64,000 nucleotides of DNA. It comes from Betaproteobacteria bacterium (GTDB lineage: Bacteria > Pseudomonadota > Gammaproteobacteria > Burkholderiales > SG8-39). This document shows positions 25,599-33,434 of the stretch, one piece after another; positions within the stretch are counted from its first letter, which is position 1, and every line of letters begins with the position of its first letter. Made by a program: the position numbers and the translations under genes. The stretch lies in NCBI GenBank assembly GCA_016210745.1, contig JACQTO010000142.1, positions 19,293-83,292 on the forward strand. The letters run 5' to 3'. Below the pieces are notes generated by a model, which saw only the letters and a program-made list of their open reading frames with translations, was not told the DNA's origin and ran no database searches.

Positions 25599-26617
25599 CT
25601 TCTGCATTCGCAGCAGTTCGTTACGCCGTTTCCGACCTGGGGCTGCAACCCTAGTTTGGCGAGCAGAGCGCGGTCGGCTTGGGCCTCCGGATTGCAGGTG
25701 GTGAGCAGCTTGTCCCCGTAAAAAATCGAGTTCGCGCCGGCGAGAAAACAAAGCGCCTGCACGGCTTCACCGAGTTCGCGTCGGCCTGCAGAAAGCCGCA
25801 CTCGGGCGCCGGGCATGGTGATGCGCGCGACCGCGATGGTGCGGACGAATTCGAGGGGATCGAGCGGCTCCGTCCCGCAAAGGGGTGTGCCGGGAACCTG
25901 TACCAGGTGATTGATCGGGACGGATTCGGGATAGGGGTCGAGGTTGGCCAGTTGGGCTATCAGGCCGGCGCGTTGGATCCTGGATTCCCCCATGCCGACA
26001 ATGCCGCCGCAACACACCTTGAGTCCGGCGCGGCGCACATGGCCCAGGGTATCGAGACGGTCCTGATACACGCGGGTCGTGATGATCTCGCCGTAGAACT
26101 CGGGCGCCGTGTCGAGATTATGGTTGTAGTAATCAAGACCTGCATTCTTGAGCTGCTGTGCCTGCGCTTGGCTCAACATGCCCAACGTGGCGCATGTCTC
26201 CAGGCCCAGCGATTTGACCGCGCTCACCATCGCTTCGACCTTGGCGATATCGCGTCCCTTCGGTTCACGCCATGCCGCGCCCATGCAAAAACGGGTGGCA
26301 CCGTTTTGCTTTGCCGCCTTGGCCGCAGCGATCACGTCTTCCAGCGGCACGAGTTTCTCGGGCTCGACCCCGGTGTGGTAACGCGCCGCCTGTGGACAAT
26401 AGGCACAATCCTCCGGGCAACCACCGGTCTTGATCGAGAGCAGCGTCGCGAGTTCGATCTCGCCCGTGGGGAACTGCGCCCGATGCGCTTGCTGCGCGCG
26501 GTACAACAGGTCATTGAAGGGCAATTCGAACAGTTGCGCGACCGCATCAACGGTCCATGTCTGTTGGCCTGCTTGAACCGGCTTCAATGCAACCGGCGAT
26601 TGAGTTGAGACAGTCAA
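25595..26617 (-). CDS. bioB: Biotin synthase
   Basis: This 340-residue radical SAM enzyme inserts sulphur into dethiobiotin to form biotin. The 4Fe-4S/SAM motif is [13 protein letters not shown] (C67, C71, C74), followed by [15 protein letters not shown] and the conserved [13 protein letters not shown]. The start is inferred to be TTG at 26617 because AGGAGG lies 7 bases upstream; the open frame extends further but that part overlaps bioD and looks non-coding. The last codons (CCECRS) end in the arm of an inserted repeat, so the native terminus may be slightly altered. It is the last gene of bioA-F-D-B. Confidence 0.95.
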   Translation of the reverse strand: MTVSTQSPVALKPVQAGQQTWTVDAVAQLFELPFNDLLYRAQQAHRAQFPTGEIELATLLSIKTGGCPEDCAYCPQAARYHTGVEPEKLVPLEDVIAAAKAAKQNGATRFCMGAAWREPKGRDIAKVEAMVSAVKSLGLETCATLGMLSQAQAQQLKNAGLDYYNHNLDTAPEFYGEIITTRVYQDRLDTLGHVRRAGLKVCCGGIVGMGESRIQRAGLIAQLANLDPYPESVPINHLVQVPGTPLCGTEPLDPLEFVRTIAVARITMPGARVRLSAGRRELGEAVQALCFLAGANSIFYGDKLLTTCNPEAQADRALLAKLGLQPQVGNGVTNCCECRS

Positions 26618-26636
26618 AGGTGATCCTCCTAAAACT

Positions 26637-27314
26637 TCATTTTGCCTGCAAGCGTTCCAGCAGCCGATCGATGGCGAGCCGATCGGTGCTGCTTTGTCCA
26701 AGGGCGAGGTCCGGCAAGACCCCGATACACGATGTGTTGATTCTATCGCTGATCGTATCCATGGTTTCAGCCACGCGCCCATAATGCGGATCGATCCCAG
26801 CGTTCGCCACCCAGCCAGCGAGAGTCAAGCCACGCTTTGCGATTGCTTCGGCGGTGAGCAAGGCGTGATTGATGCAGCCCAGGCGCATCGGGACCACGAG
26901 CAGGATCGGGGCTCCGATCGCTTGTGCCATATCGGCGCTGTCCATGCGATCCGAGAGGGGAACCCGGAATCCACCCACGCCTTCGATCACGACCACCTCC
27001 GCACGCCGCTCCAGGCGCTCGAGGGCCGCGAGAATTGTTGCACTCTGAATGGTGATCCCCTCTTCGGCTGCGGCAAAATGAGGCGAGGCCGGCGCCCGCA
27101 GCCGGTAAGGCGCGACGTCCTCGAGCGGCGCCGAAATCGAACTCGCGGCGCGAATCAGCTCCACGTCGTCCCAACTGTTTTGCAGATTGATTCCAGCGGC
27201 AACCGGCTTCATGCCCACTGCCGATTTGCCTCGCGCCTTCAGCGCACGCAACACCAGGCAAGTGACGAGAGTCTTGCCGATGCCCGTATCGGTGCCGCTG
27301 ACCAGCAGTTTCAT
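26637..27314 (-). CDS. bioD: Dethiobiotin synthetase
   Basis: This 225-residue enzyme forms the ureido ring from 7,8-diaminononanoate, CO2 and ATP. The P-loop is [15 protein letters not shown] at the N-terminus, followed by GMKPVAAG and [15 protein letters not shown], which are BioD signatures. The ATG at 27314 overlaps the bioF stop (ATGA). It ends 19 bases before bioB. Length and motifs are normal. Confidence 0.96.
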   Translation of the reverse strand: MKLLVSGTDTGIGKTLVTCLVLRALKARGKSAVGMKPVAAGINLQNSWDDVELIRAASSISAPLEDVAPYRLRAPASPHFAAAEEGITIQSATILAALERLERRAEVVVIEGVGGFRVPLSDRMDSADMAQAIGAPILLVVPMRLGCINHALLTAEAIAKRGLTLAGWVANAGIDPHYGRVAETMDTISDRINTSCIGVLPDLALGQSSTDRLAIDRLLERLQAK

Positions 27315-28495
27315 GCCTGATCGGCGGTGGCGCTTGCGATGACATGCGATAAGGTCGTGCACAGGCGATCGATATCCGCATCGGAATGCGCAGCCGAGAG
27401 CGTGATGCGAAGTCGCGAGGTGCCTTCCGGTACGGTTGGCGGACGAATCGCCGGTACCCACAGACCCTCGGCAAGCAGCGCCTCCGCGATCTCAACCGTG
27501 GCGGTATTGTCGCCGATGATCAGCGGCTGAATCGCAGTCGCAGAAGAAAGCAATCGATACGGCCTCCATTCGGACGAGGCCCGCTGCAGTCGATCGCGAT
27601 AAGCGGCTATGCGCGCGCGCCCGGCTTCGTCCGATCGAATCAACTCGAGCGCCGTCAAAGTCGCGTGCGCCAGGGCCGGAGAGCTGGCGGTGGAAAATAC
27701 ATACGGACGCGCACGCTGGATCAAGCGCTCGATGATCAGCCGATCGGCGGCGATAAAGGCCCCTGACAGTCCGGCCGACTTGCCGAGGGTGCCCATGTAG
27801 ACGATAGAACTGGATTGCAGGCCGAGCGCCTGCAGGCTGCCGCGGCCTTCGGGCCCCCACACGCCGAGCCCATGGGCGTCATCGACGACGAACAGGGCGT
27901 CGTAGCGCTCGCACAGCGCGAGCAGCTCCCGCAGCGGGGCCACGTCACCGTCCATGCTGAATACGGCGTCGGTGACGACGAGTTTGTGTCCCGCGCCGCT
28001 TGATTTGAGCTGGGATTCAAGCCCATCGACATCGACGTGCGGATAGACTTTGACCGCGGCCCGCGACAGCCGCGCCCCGTCTACGATCGATGCGTGATTG
28101 AGTTCGTCGGAGAAGATCGTGTCGCCCGCTCCGGCCAGGGTGGTCATGAGCGCCACGTTGGCTACATAGCCATTCATGCAGGCGAGGGCCGCGGGCTTGC
28201 CGGCAAAGCGCGCGAGTTCGTGCTCGAGTTCTTCGTGCACGGCGTGATGGCCGCTGACCAGGTGCGAGGCGCCCGCGCCGACGCCAAAACGGCGCGCGCC
28301 TTCGGCGAGGGCTTCAATCAGTCGGGGATGGCGCGACAAGCCCAGGTAGTCGTTGCTGGCAAAAGCCGTGATGATCTTTCCGTCGACCTCGACGGTGGTC
28401 GCAGACACCGGTCGGACCACGCGGCGTTTGCGTTCCAGTCCAGCCGAACGCCACTGTGCGGCGTCGGCCAGGAACCGTTTGCGCCAGGTGCTCAT
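27311..28495 (-). CDS. bioF: 8-amino-7-oxononanoate synthase
   Basis: This 394-residue PLP enzyme of the alpha-oxoamine synthase family condenses pimeloyl-ACP/CoA with alanine. Motifs include ASNDYLGLSRHPRLIEAL, GVGAGASHLVSGHHAVHEEL, FVVDDAHGLGVWGPEGRGSL and the PLP lysine in MGTLGKSAGLSGAFI. The ATG at 28495 overlaps the bioA stop by 4 bases (ATGA); longer upstream frames fall inside bioA and are rejected. Confidence 0.96.
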   Translation of the reverse strand: MSTWRKRFLADAAQWRSAGLERKRRVVRPVSATTVEVDGKIITAFASNDYLGLSRHPRLIEALAEGARRFGVGAGASHLVSGHHAVHEELEHELARFAGKPAALACMNGYVANVALMTTLAGAGDTIFSDELNHASIVDGARLSRAAVKVYPHVDVDGLESQLKSSGAGHKLVVTDAVFSMDGDVAPLRELLALCERYDALFVVDDAHGLGVWGPEGRGSLQALGLQSSSIVYMGTLGKSAGLSGAFIAADRLIIERLIQRARPYVFSTASSPALAHATLTALELIRSDEAGRARIAAYRDRLQRASSEWRPYRLLSSATAIQPLIIGDNTATVEIAEALLAEGLWVPAIRPPTVPEGTSRLRITLSAAHSDADIDRLCTTLSHVIASATADQA

Positions 28496-29838
28496 GCAAG
28501 CACCTCGCTCATCACGGCAATTACGCTGTCGGCCAATACGTCGATGTCGCTGTCGCTGAGCAAATACGGCGGCATCAAGTATACGGTTTTGCCGATCGGC
28601 CGCAATAGCAGCTGATTGCGCAGGCCGACGCGATAGACACGGCGCGAAAAATCGGCAGGTGCGTCGGCGACATCCCAGGCCCAAATCATGCCGATCTGGC
28701 GAAAGTGCTTTACTCGTGGGTGCCGGAGGATCGGCTGCAGGCGCGCGCTGAGGCGAGTCGCGCGCAGCCGGTTGGCCGCCAGAACATCGTTCTTCTCCAG
28801 CACGTCGAGCACGGCGAGCGCCGCGCGACAAGCGAGAGCGTTGCCGGAGAAGCTGTGCGAATGCAAGAATGCTTGGGAAGCGCTTTCGTGCAAGAACAAG
28901 CGGTAGATCTCCTCTCGCGACAGAACGATCGAAAGCGGAAGAAATCCCCCGGAGATGCCTTTCGACAGGCAAAGCAAGTCAGGCCAGACGCCGGCTTGTT
29001 CGCAGGCAAAGAAACTGCCCGTGCGACCGCACCCGACGGCAATTTCATCGGCGATCCAATGGACCGAATAGCGATCGCACAAAGCCCGCACTTGGCGCAG
29101 GTATTCGGGATCATAGAAGATCATGCCGCCGGCGCCCTGCACCAGAGGTTCGGTGACGATCGCGGCGATCTGATCTGCGCGTTCGTCGAGCAGCGCTTCC
29201 AGATGCCTGGCCTGGCGCAGGGCCACCGCGCGCGCGTCCTCGCCAGGCCGCGCTTGACGCGCATCGGCATTGGGGACCACGTAGGCGGGGCGAACCAGGC
29301 CCTCGTAGGGTTGCCGAAATCCGGCCAGGTCTGTGACTCCGAGCGCACCCAGGGTTTCACCGTGGTAACCGCCGGCCAGGCAGACAAAGGACTGCTTCTT
29401 CTCGTGCGCCCTATGCTGCCAGGCATGCGCGCTCATTTTTATCGCGATCTCGACCGCGGAGGCGCCGTCCGAGCCGTAAAAAGCATGGCCCAAGACCTTG
29501 TCCGTCATGGCCGACAGGCGCTCCGACAATTCGACCACGGGCCGATGCGTCAGCCCGGCCAGCATGACATGATCGAGCTCGCCAAGCTGATCGCGAAGTG
29601 CCTGCACCACCGCCGGATGCCGGTGCCCGAGCAGGCATACCCACCAGGAACCGACAGCGTCGAAATAGCGCGCACCGTCGTGGCCGAAGAGCCAGGGCCC
29701 ATCGGCCCGCTCGATCGAAACCAGAGGCAAATCCGGATGCCATTTCATCTGCGAGCAGGGATGCCACACGGCAGCCAGGCTTCGCTCGCTCCATGAGGAT
29801 ACGGGCTGGGCTGAGCGAACAGGTGCGGGGGATCTCAT
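28492..29838 (-). CDS. bioA: Adenosylmethionine-8-amino-7-oxononanoate aminotransferase
   Basis: This 448-residue class III aminotransferase converts 8-amino-7-oxononanoate to 7,8-diaminononanoate with SAM as amino donor. Recognisable parts are VGSWWVCLLGHRHPAVVQAL, FYGSDGASAVEIAIKMSAHA, WIADEIAVGCGRTGSFFACE, the PLP lysine in LCLSKGISGGFLPLS and FLHSHSFSGNALACRAA. It is first in the operon bioA-F-D-B, all joined by overlaps or short gaps. No clear BirA operator was seen upstream (29839-30088). Confidence 0.95.
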   Translation of the reverse strand: MRSPAPVRSAQPVSSWSERSLAAVWHPCSQMKWHPDLPLVSIERADGPWLFGHDGARYFDAVGSWWVCLLGHRHPAVVQALRDQLGELDHVMLAGLTHRPVVELSERLSAMTDKVLGHAFYGSDGASAVEIAIKMSAHAWQHRAHEKKQSFVCLAGGYHGETLGALGVTDLAGFRQPYEGLVRPAYVVPNADARQARPGEDARAVALRQARHLEALLDERADQIAAIVTEPLVQGAGGMIFYDPEYLRQVRALCDRYSVHWIADEIAVGCGRTGSFFACEQAGVWPDLLCLSKGISGGFLPLSIVLSREEIYRLFLHESASQAFLHSHSFSGNALACRAALAVLDVLEKNDVLAANRLRATRLSARLQPILRHPRVKHFRQIGMIWAWDVADAPADFSRRVYRVGLRNQLLLRPIGKTVYLMPPYLLSDSDIDVLADSVIAVMSEVLA

Positions 29839-30017
29839 CGCGCTTCAACGCCTGTTGAATTCAAGTCCGCGATTGCCTGCGGATTCAGCGCGTCGCGGAA
29901 ACACCTGGGCGTCGCATCGAAAAGGGCAGGTCAGCGGGAAAGAACGCGATGATACTGGCGATTGTAAAGTTTGGCCACTCGTCTACCTGAACATCTGACG
30001 CCAGTTTAGGCTGCCCC

Positions 30018-30041
30018 GGGGTGCAAGGAGACTGCAACCCC
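30018..30041 (-). terminator. Weak hairpin downstream of the 3-hydroxyacyl-CoA dehydrogenase gene
   Basis: GGGGTGCA and TGCAACCCC form a stem with one bulge, about 50 bases past the stop of the dehydrogenase gene read on the minus strand. No T-run follows, so a terminator role is uncertain. The rest of 29839-30088 shows no gene. Confidence 0.3.
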
Positions 30042-30088
30042 GCGGCTTACCGTTACCGTGGAGGGGTCGTGATGGGGGCCAGGGCCGG

Positions 30089-31621
30089 TTACGCCTCCGG
30101 CGTGAGCAGCGATACGCCCAGGCGTGCGCGTCGCTTCAGCCACGGGCTGGGGCGATAGCGCGGATCGCCATAGAAGTCCGACAGGGCTTCGAGAATCGCC
30201 AGGATCTTGTCCGCACCGACCGCGTCACCCCAGGCTAGCGGGCCTTTCGGATAGCCCAGCCCGAGTGTTACCGCCAAGTCGATGTCCCCTGGGGAGGCGA
30301 TGCGCTGCTGGGCGATGTCGCTTGCGATATTGACTATCTGGGCTATGACGCGCTGGTTGACGAACCCGGGTGAATCGTGGATCAACGAGACCGGCACGCC
30401 GTCGGAAGCGAACAGACGGTGCGCCGCGTCGCGCATCGGGCCGGAAGTGAGCGGCGTGGTCATCAGCGTGCGGCGCTTTTCCAGCGGGAAAAGGCAGTCG
30501 AGTGCGACCGTCTGCGCTGGATCGAGCTTCTCCGCCAGCGCGGTGGTAGTGGCATCGTTGCCAAGCGGCGCAACCAAGCAAAGCGACTCGGCCGCGGGAC
30601 TGGCGCCGCCGTCAATGGTGGCGCCGAGTCTTGCGACGAGTTCCTTCAGCTTGGCGCCCAATCCCCGGGGGCTCACCCAAACCTGCGCCGCTCGCGCAGT
30701 GGGTGAGGGGCTCGACGGCATCGCCTCCTGAACGCCTTTATCGTAGCGATAGAAGCCGCGGCCGGACTTGCGGCCCAGCAGTCCCGCAGCCATGCGCTGC
30801 GCGGTGACCGGTGATGGCCGGTAGCGCGGCTCCTGGTAATACTGGTTATAGATGGACTCCATCGCCGGATGCGAAACGTCGAGCCCGGTCAGATCGAGCA
30901 ATTCGAATGGTCCCATGCGAAAGCCGGCGCACTCCCTCAGGATGCGATCGATTTCGTAGGTCTCGGCGATGCCTTCGGAGAGGATGCGCAGTGCTTCGGT
31001 GCCGTAGCCGCGTCCGGCGTGGTTGACGATGAACCCCGGCGTATCCTTGGCGCGAACCGGCGTGTGCCCGCAACGCTTGGCGATCGCCATGAGGGTATCG
31101 CCTACCGATGGGGCCGTCATGAGGCCGTCTACGACCTCGACCACCTTCATCAGCGGTACCGGATTGAAGAAGTGATAGCCGGCCACTCGCTCCGGATGCG
31201 CGCAGGCGGCCGCGATCGACGTCACCTGCAGCGACGAGGTGTTGGTCGCGAGAATGCAGCCCTCGGCGACCACGGCTTCGAGACTGCGGAACAGCTCACG
31301 CTTGGCCTCCAGGTTCTCGACGATCGCCTCCACCACCACATCGCAGCCGGAGAACTCCGAAAGGGCATTCGCGACCTGGAGGTTCGAGATCGCGCGCTGA
31401 GCTGCCTCGGCCGTAAGTTTGCCTTTTTCCGTCAACTTCGAGAGGGTAGCCGCAACATACTTGAGTGCTTCGGCGGCCGCGCCGGGACGCGTGTCGTACA
31501 GCAGCGTCTTGAGGCCCGCCTGGGCTGCGATCTGTGCGATACCCCGGCCCATGATGCCGGTTCCGACGATGGCCAGCCTAAGATTGGGGGAAGAGCGCTC
31601 ATGAGTGGTGTCCGCAGGCAT
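30089..31621 (-). CDS. 3-hydroxyacyl-CoA dehydrogenase, PaaH type
   Basis: This 510-residue NAD-dependent enzyme oxidises 3-hydroxyacyl-CoA to 3-oxoacyl-CoA. The Rossmann motif is LAIVGTGIMGRGIAQIAA, the catalytic histidine/glutamate region GYHFFNPVPLMKVVEVVDGL, and the first C-terminal domain DTPGFIVNHAGRGYGTEALR. A second C-terminal 3HCDH domain follows (DSPGFVNQRVIAQIVNIASD, VTLGLGYPKGPLAWGDAVG). This two-C-terminal-domain layout is typical of PaaH/PaaC-like enzymes of phenylacetate and other beta-oxidation. The ATG at 31621 is chosen; a longer frame upstream is not protein-like. It is monocistronic, and no paa genes are nearby, so the pathway is open. Confidence 0.93.
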   Translation of the reverse strand: MPADTTHERSSPNLRLAIVGTGIMGRGIAQIAAQAGLKTLLYDTRPGAAAEALKYVAATLSKLTEKGKLTAEAAQRAISNLQVANALSEFSGCDVVVEAIVENLEAKRELFRSLEAVVAEGCILATNTSSLQVTSIAAACAHPERVAGYHFFNPVPLMKVVEVVDGLMTAPSVGDTLMAIAKRCGHTPVRAKDTPGFIVNHAGRGYGTEALRILSEGIAETYEIDRILRECAGFRMGPFELLDLTGLDVSHPAMESIYNQYYQEPRYRPSPVTAQRMAAGLLGRKSGRGFYRYDKGVQEAMPSSPSPTARAAQVWVSPRGLGAKLKELVARLGATIDGGASPAAESLCLVAPLGNDATTTALAEKLDPAQTVALDCLFPLEKRRTLMTTPLTSGPMRDAAHRLFASDGVPVSLIHDSPGFVNQRVIAQIVNIASDIAQQRIASPGDIDLAVTLGLGYPKGPLAWGDAVGADKILAILEALSDFYGDPRYRPSPWLKRRARLGVSLLTPEA

Positions 31622-31897
31622 GGGAGTAAGTGGATTCGTGGAAAGCACGCATTCTACCGCGGCCTCCGCACCCCAGCGCTTATCGACCCTGGAGCCGATG
31701 TTTGACGTCAACTGCAGTTTTGGGCAAGCTTCGCGAGTTATTGACAAGAGAAGGCGGAAAACCTTCCGCAGTTTAGGATACGTGCAACGCCCGGCGGCGA
31801 AGCGGGTTGTCGGCAATTTCGCAGCCCGCCCTACGCAGGTTTGCCCGGTAATTCGGACTTAGTGGCCGCCAAGGCGGCGCGAGGAGGGAGACGAGAC

Positions 31898-32332
31898 ATG
31901 TTGTTCAACAAGATTCTGATGGCGTACAACGGCTCGCAAGAAGGCAAGCGCGCCTTGCTTGCCTGTACCGATATCGTGACGTTTACCAAGGCCGAAACGC
32001 ATTTGCTGGCGGTCGCCGGAATGCCCTCGAGCATGTTTCTCACCGAGGGATTCCTTCCCGAAGAACTGCTCGAAGAAGAGAAGAAGCGCGCCAAGGAGGT
32101 GCTTGACGAGGGCGTTGCACAGCTCCAGCGCGGCGGCTTTGCCGTCACCGGGCATCTTGCGGTCGGCGAACCGGTGGAGGAAATCTGCCGCCTTGCCACG
32201 GAGATCGGCGCCGACCTGATCGTGATCGGCCATGAACAGAAGGGGATCGCGCGCTGGTGGCGCGGCTCGGTGGGCAAATCTCTGCTCGACAATGCGCCCT
32301 GCAGCGTGTTCGTGTCCCTGACGCGGAGCTGA
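31898..32332 (+). CDS. Universal stress protein (UspA family)
   Basis: This 144-residue cytoplasmic protein has the Usp fold: N-terminal strand LFNKILMAYNGSQEGKRAL and the C-terminal ATP-binding motif DLIVIGHEQKGIARWWRGSV followed by GKSLLDNAPCSVFV, matching G-2x-G-9x-G(S/T). It starts at an ATG with GGAGGGAG upstream. The stop overlaps the next gene (TGATG), so the membrane-anchored hypothetical protein is co-translated. Such proteins bind ATP and respond to stress; a specific role is unknown. Confidence 0.93.
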   Translation: MLFNKILMAYNGSQEGKRALLACTDIVTFTKAETHLLAVAGMPSSMFLTEGFLPEELLEEEKKRAKEVLDEGVAQLQRGGFAVTGHLAVGEPVEEICRLATEIGADLIVIGHEQKGIARWWRGSVGKSLLDNAPCSVFVSLTRS

Positions 32333-32856
32333 TGGCGCCGGGGCAAAAGACCTCGATCGAAAACCGGGCCGCCGGGTGGCTGGCGGGGTTCGCGGCGGTC
32401 GCATTCCTGGTGTGGCTCGGGTGGTACGGCTACGAGGAGCAGCGCGCGACCACGCGCGGGCTGCACGTCATCGGCTTGTTGCGCGACGTTCAAACCTGTG
32501 TCGGGCTTTCCTACGAGGCTAACCAGCGGCAACTGACGCTGAACGCGGAATTCGATCGGTTGCCGCAAATGAAGGCGACCCCGTACGCCGCCGGGCTGAT
32601 CTGGGATGCGGCCGCTTTGCGCGCGACAGCGACTTTCGTCGACGCGCATCGCGATTACAACGGCCGCACCCTGTGGACGGCGGCAAGCATCGACACCACC
32701 GGAGATCTTCGCTGGACCTGCGGCAGCACCGTTGATCCGGGCGCGCGCTCCTACCGCAATATCGCCGGGTTCATCAGCCACTGCAGCCGGCCGCTCGCGT
32801 TCGATCCCAAAATCGCCGAGTACTGCCGCCGATTCGTCCCTCTGCCGTCGCGCTAG
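32332..32856 (+). CDS. Membrane-anchored hypothetical protein, translationally coupled to Usp
   Basis: I do not recognise a family for this 174-residue protein. It has one N-terminal transmembrane helix (AAGWLAGFAAVAFLVWLGWY) after a short basic start, then a soluble domain with four conserved-looking cysteines. The segment DLRWTCGSTVDPGARSYRNI resembles the exposed end of some pilin-like proteins, but there is no prepilin cleavage site. It overlaps the Usp gene by 1 base and is probably in the same operon. Topology suggests a periplasmic domain anchored to the inner membrane. Confidence 0.7.
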   Translation: MAPGQKTSIENRAAGWLAGFAAVAFLVWLGWYGYEEQRATTRGLHVIGLLRDVQTCVGLSYEANQRQLTLNAEFDRLPQMKATPYAAGLIWDAAALRATATFVDAHRDYNGRTLWTAASIDTTGDLRWTCGSTVDPGARSYRNIAGFISHCSRPLAFDPKIAEYCRRFVPLPSR

Positions 32857-32907
32857 CGACTTACGGGTTGACTGCAAGCGCCGGCGAGGAATTTGGTATT
32901 GCATAGG

Positions 32908-33005
32908 TCTCGTGTTTTCGCGCAGTTGCAACCGCGCAACTGCGCAAAAGCACGAGATCGATAAAGGCAAACCCAGCCTCATTGGTTCCGGCTAGGCCGG
33001 CCTAG
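32908..33005 (+). repeat. Structured repeat, copy 1 (hairpin plus conserved tail)
   Basis: A long stem-loop (32908-32957) pairs TCTCGTG...CAGTTGC with GCAACTG...CACGAGA. It is followed by a 48-base tail with AATAAAGGCAAA-like and CCGGC-N3-GCCGG parts. A second copy lies at 39717-39810 in the same orientation; the 48-base tails are identical at 39 positions by hand alignment. The outer stem differs between copies but stays paired (CTCGTG/CACGAG versus CTCCCC/GGGGAG). It could be a structured RNA or a REP-like element. Confidence 0.7.
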
Positions 33006-33150
33006 ACTGTCTCGCAAAGCCCCCCGCCTCAAGCACCCTGCCGCGCGCTACGGTTCGTGGCGTGATATCGGCCACAATTTTTCCGGATCGATTCAACTTT
33101 TTTCAGCTTCGTTCGTTATTCCGTAAAGGAGCACATTTCGGGCGATCATC

Positions 33151-33372
33151 ATGTGGCGCAAGTTCTGGTGGCGGAACGAGGGTGAGGTCGGCGTTACCGG
33201 CGCCATAACCAGCGCTTATGCGCCCGATGTGCTGTTCGCCAATTGGGTCGCTCCTGTGGAGTTCACGGCGGTCAATGCCCTGGCTCCGGCCTGTCAGGCG
33301 CCGCAGGTCGAGGAAACGCCGACCGATGCGGGCGCTTTTTTGTCGCGGGTATACGCGAACCAGGAATGCTGA
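33151..33372 (+). CDS. Possible small protein of 73 residues
   Basis: This open frame (begins MWRKFWWRNEGEVGVTGAIT) lies in the leader of the CHAT gene. A GGAG sequence is about 19 bases before the ATG, too far to be a convincing ribosome-binding site. There is no signal peptide, and the family is not recognised. It could equally be untranslated leader. It ends 62 bases before the CHAT start. Confidence 0.3.
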   Translation: MWRKFWWRNEGEVGVTGAITSAYAPDVLFANWVAPVEFTAVNALAPACQAPQVEETPTDAGAFLSRVYANQEC

Positions 33373-33434
33373 GAGTAGCGCCGATTGCGGCGCCGTAATC
33401 GGATCGACCGGTATAATCCGGGCGAACCGATACG

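Noticed and set aside
29839..30088. Possible BirA operator upstream of bioA
   Set aside because: Only one half-site-like TTGTAAA was seen near 29962, with no properly spaced partner.
32958..33005. c-di-GMP-I riboswitch in the repeat tail
   Set aside because: The AAAGGCAAACC-like stretch matches, but the GGGACGCAAAGCC part and the tetraloop/receptor arrangement are absent.
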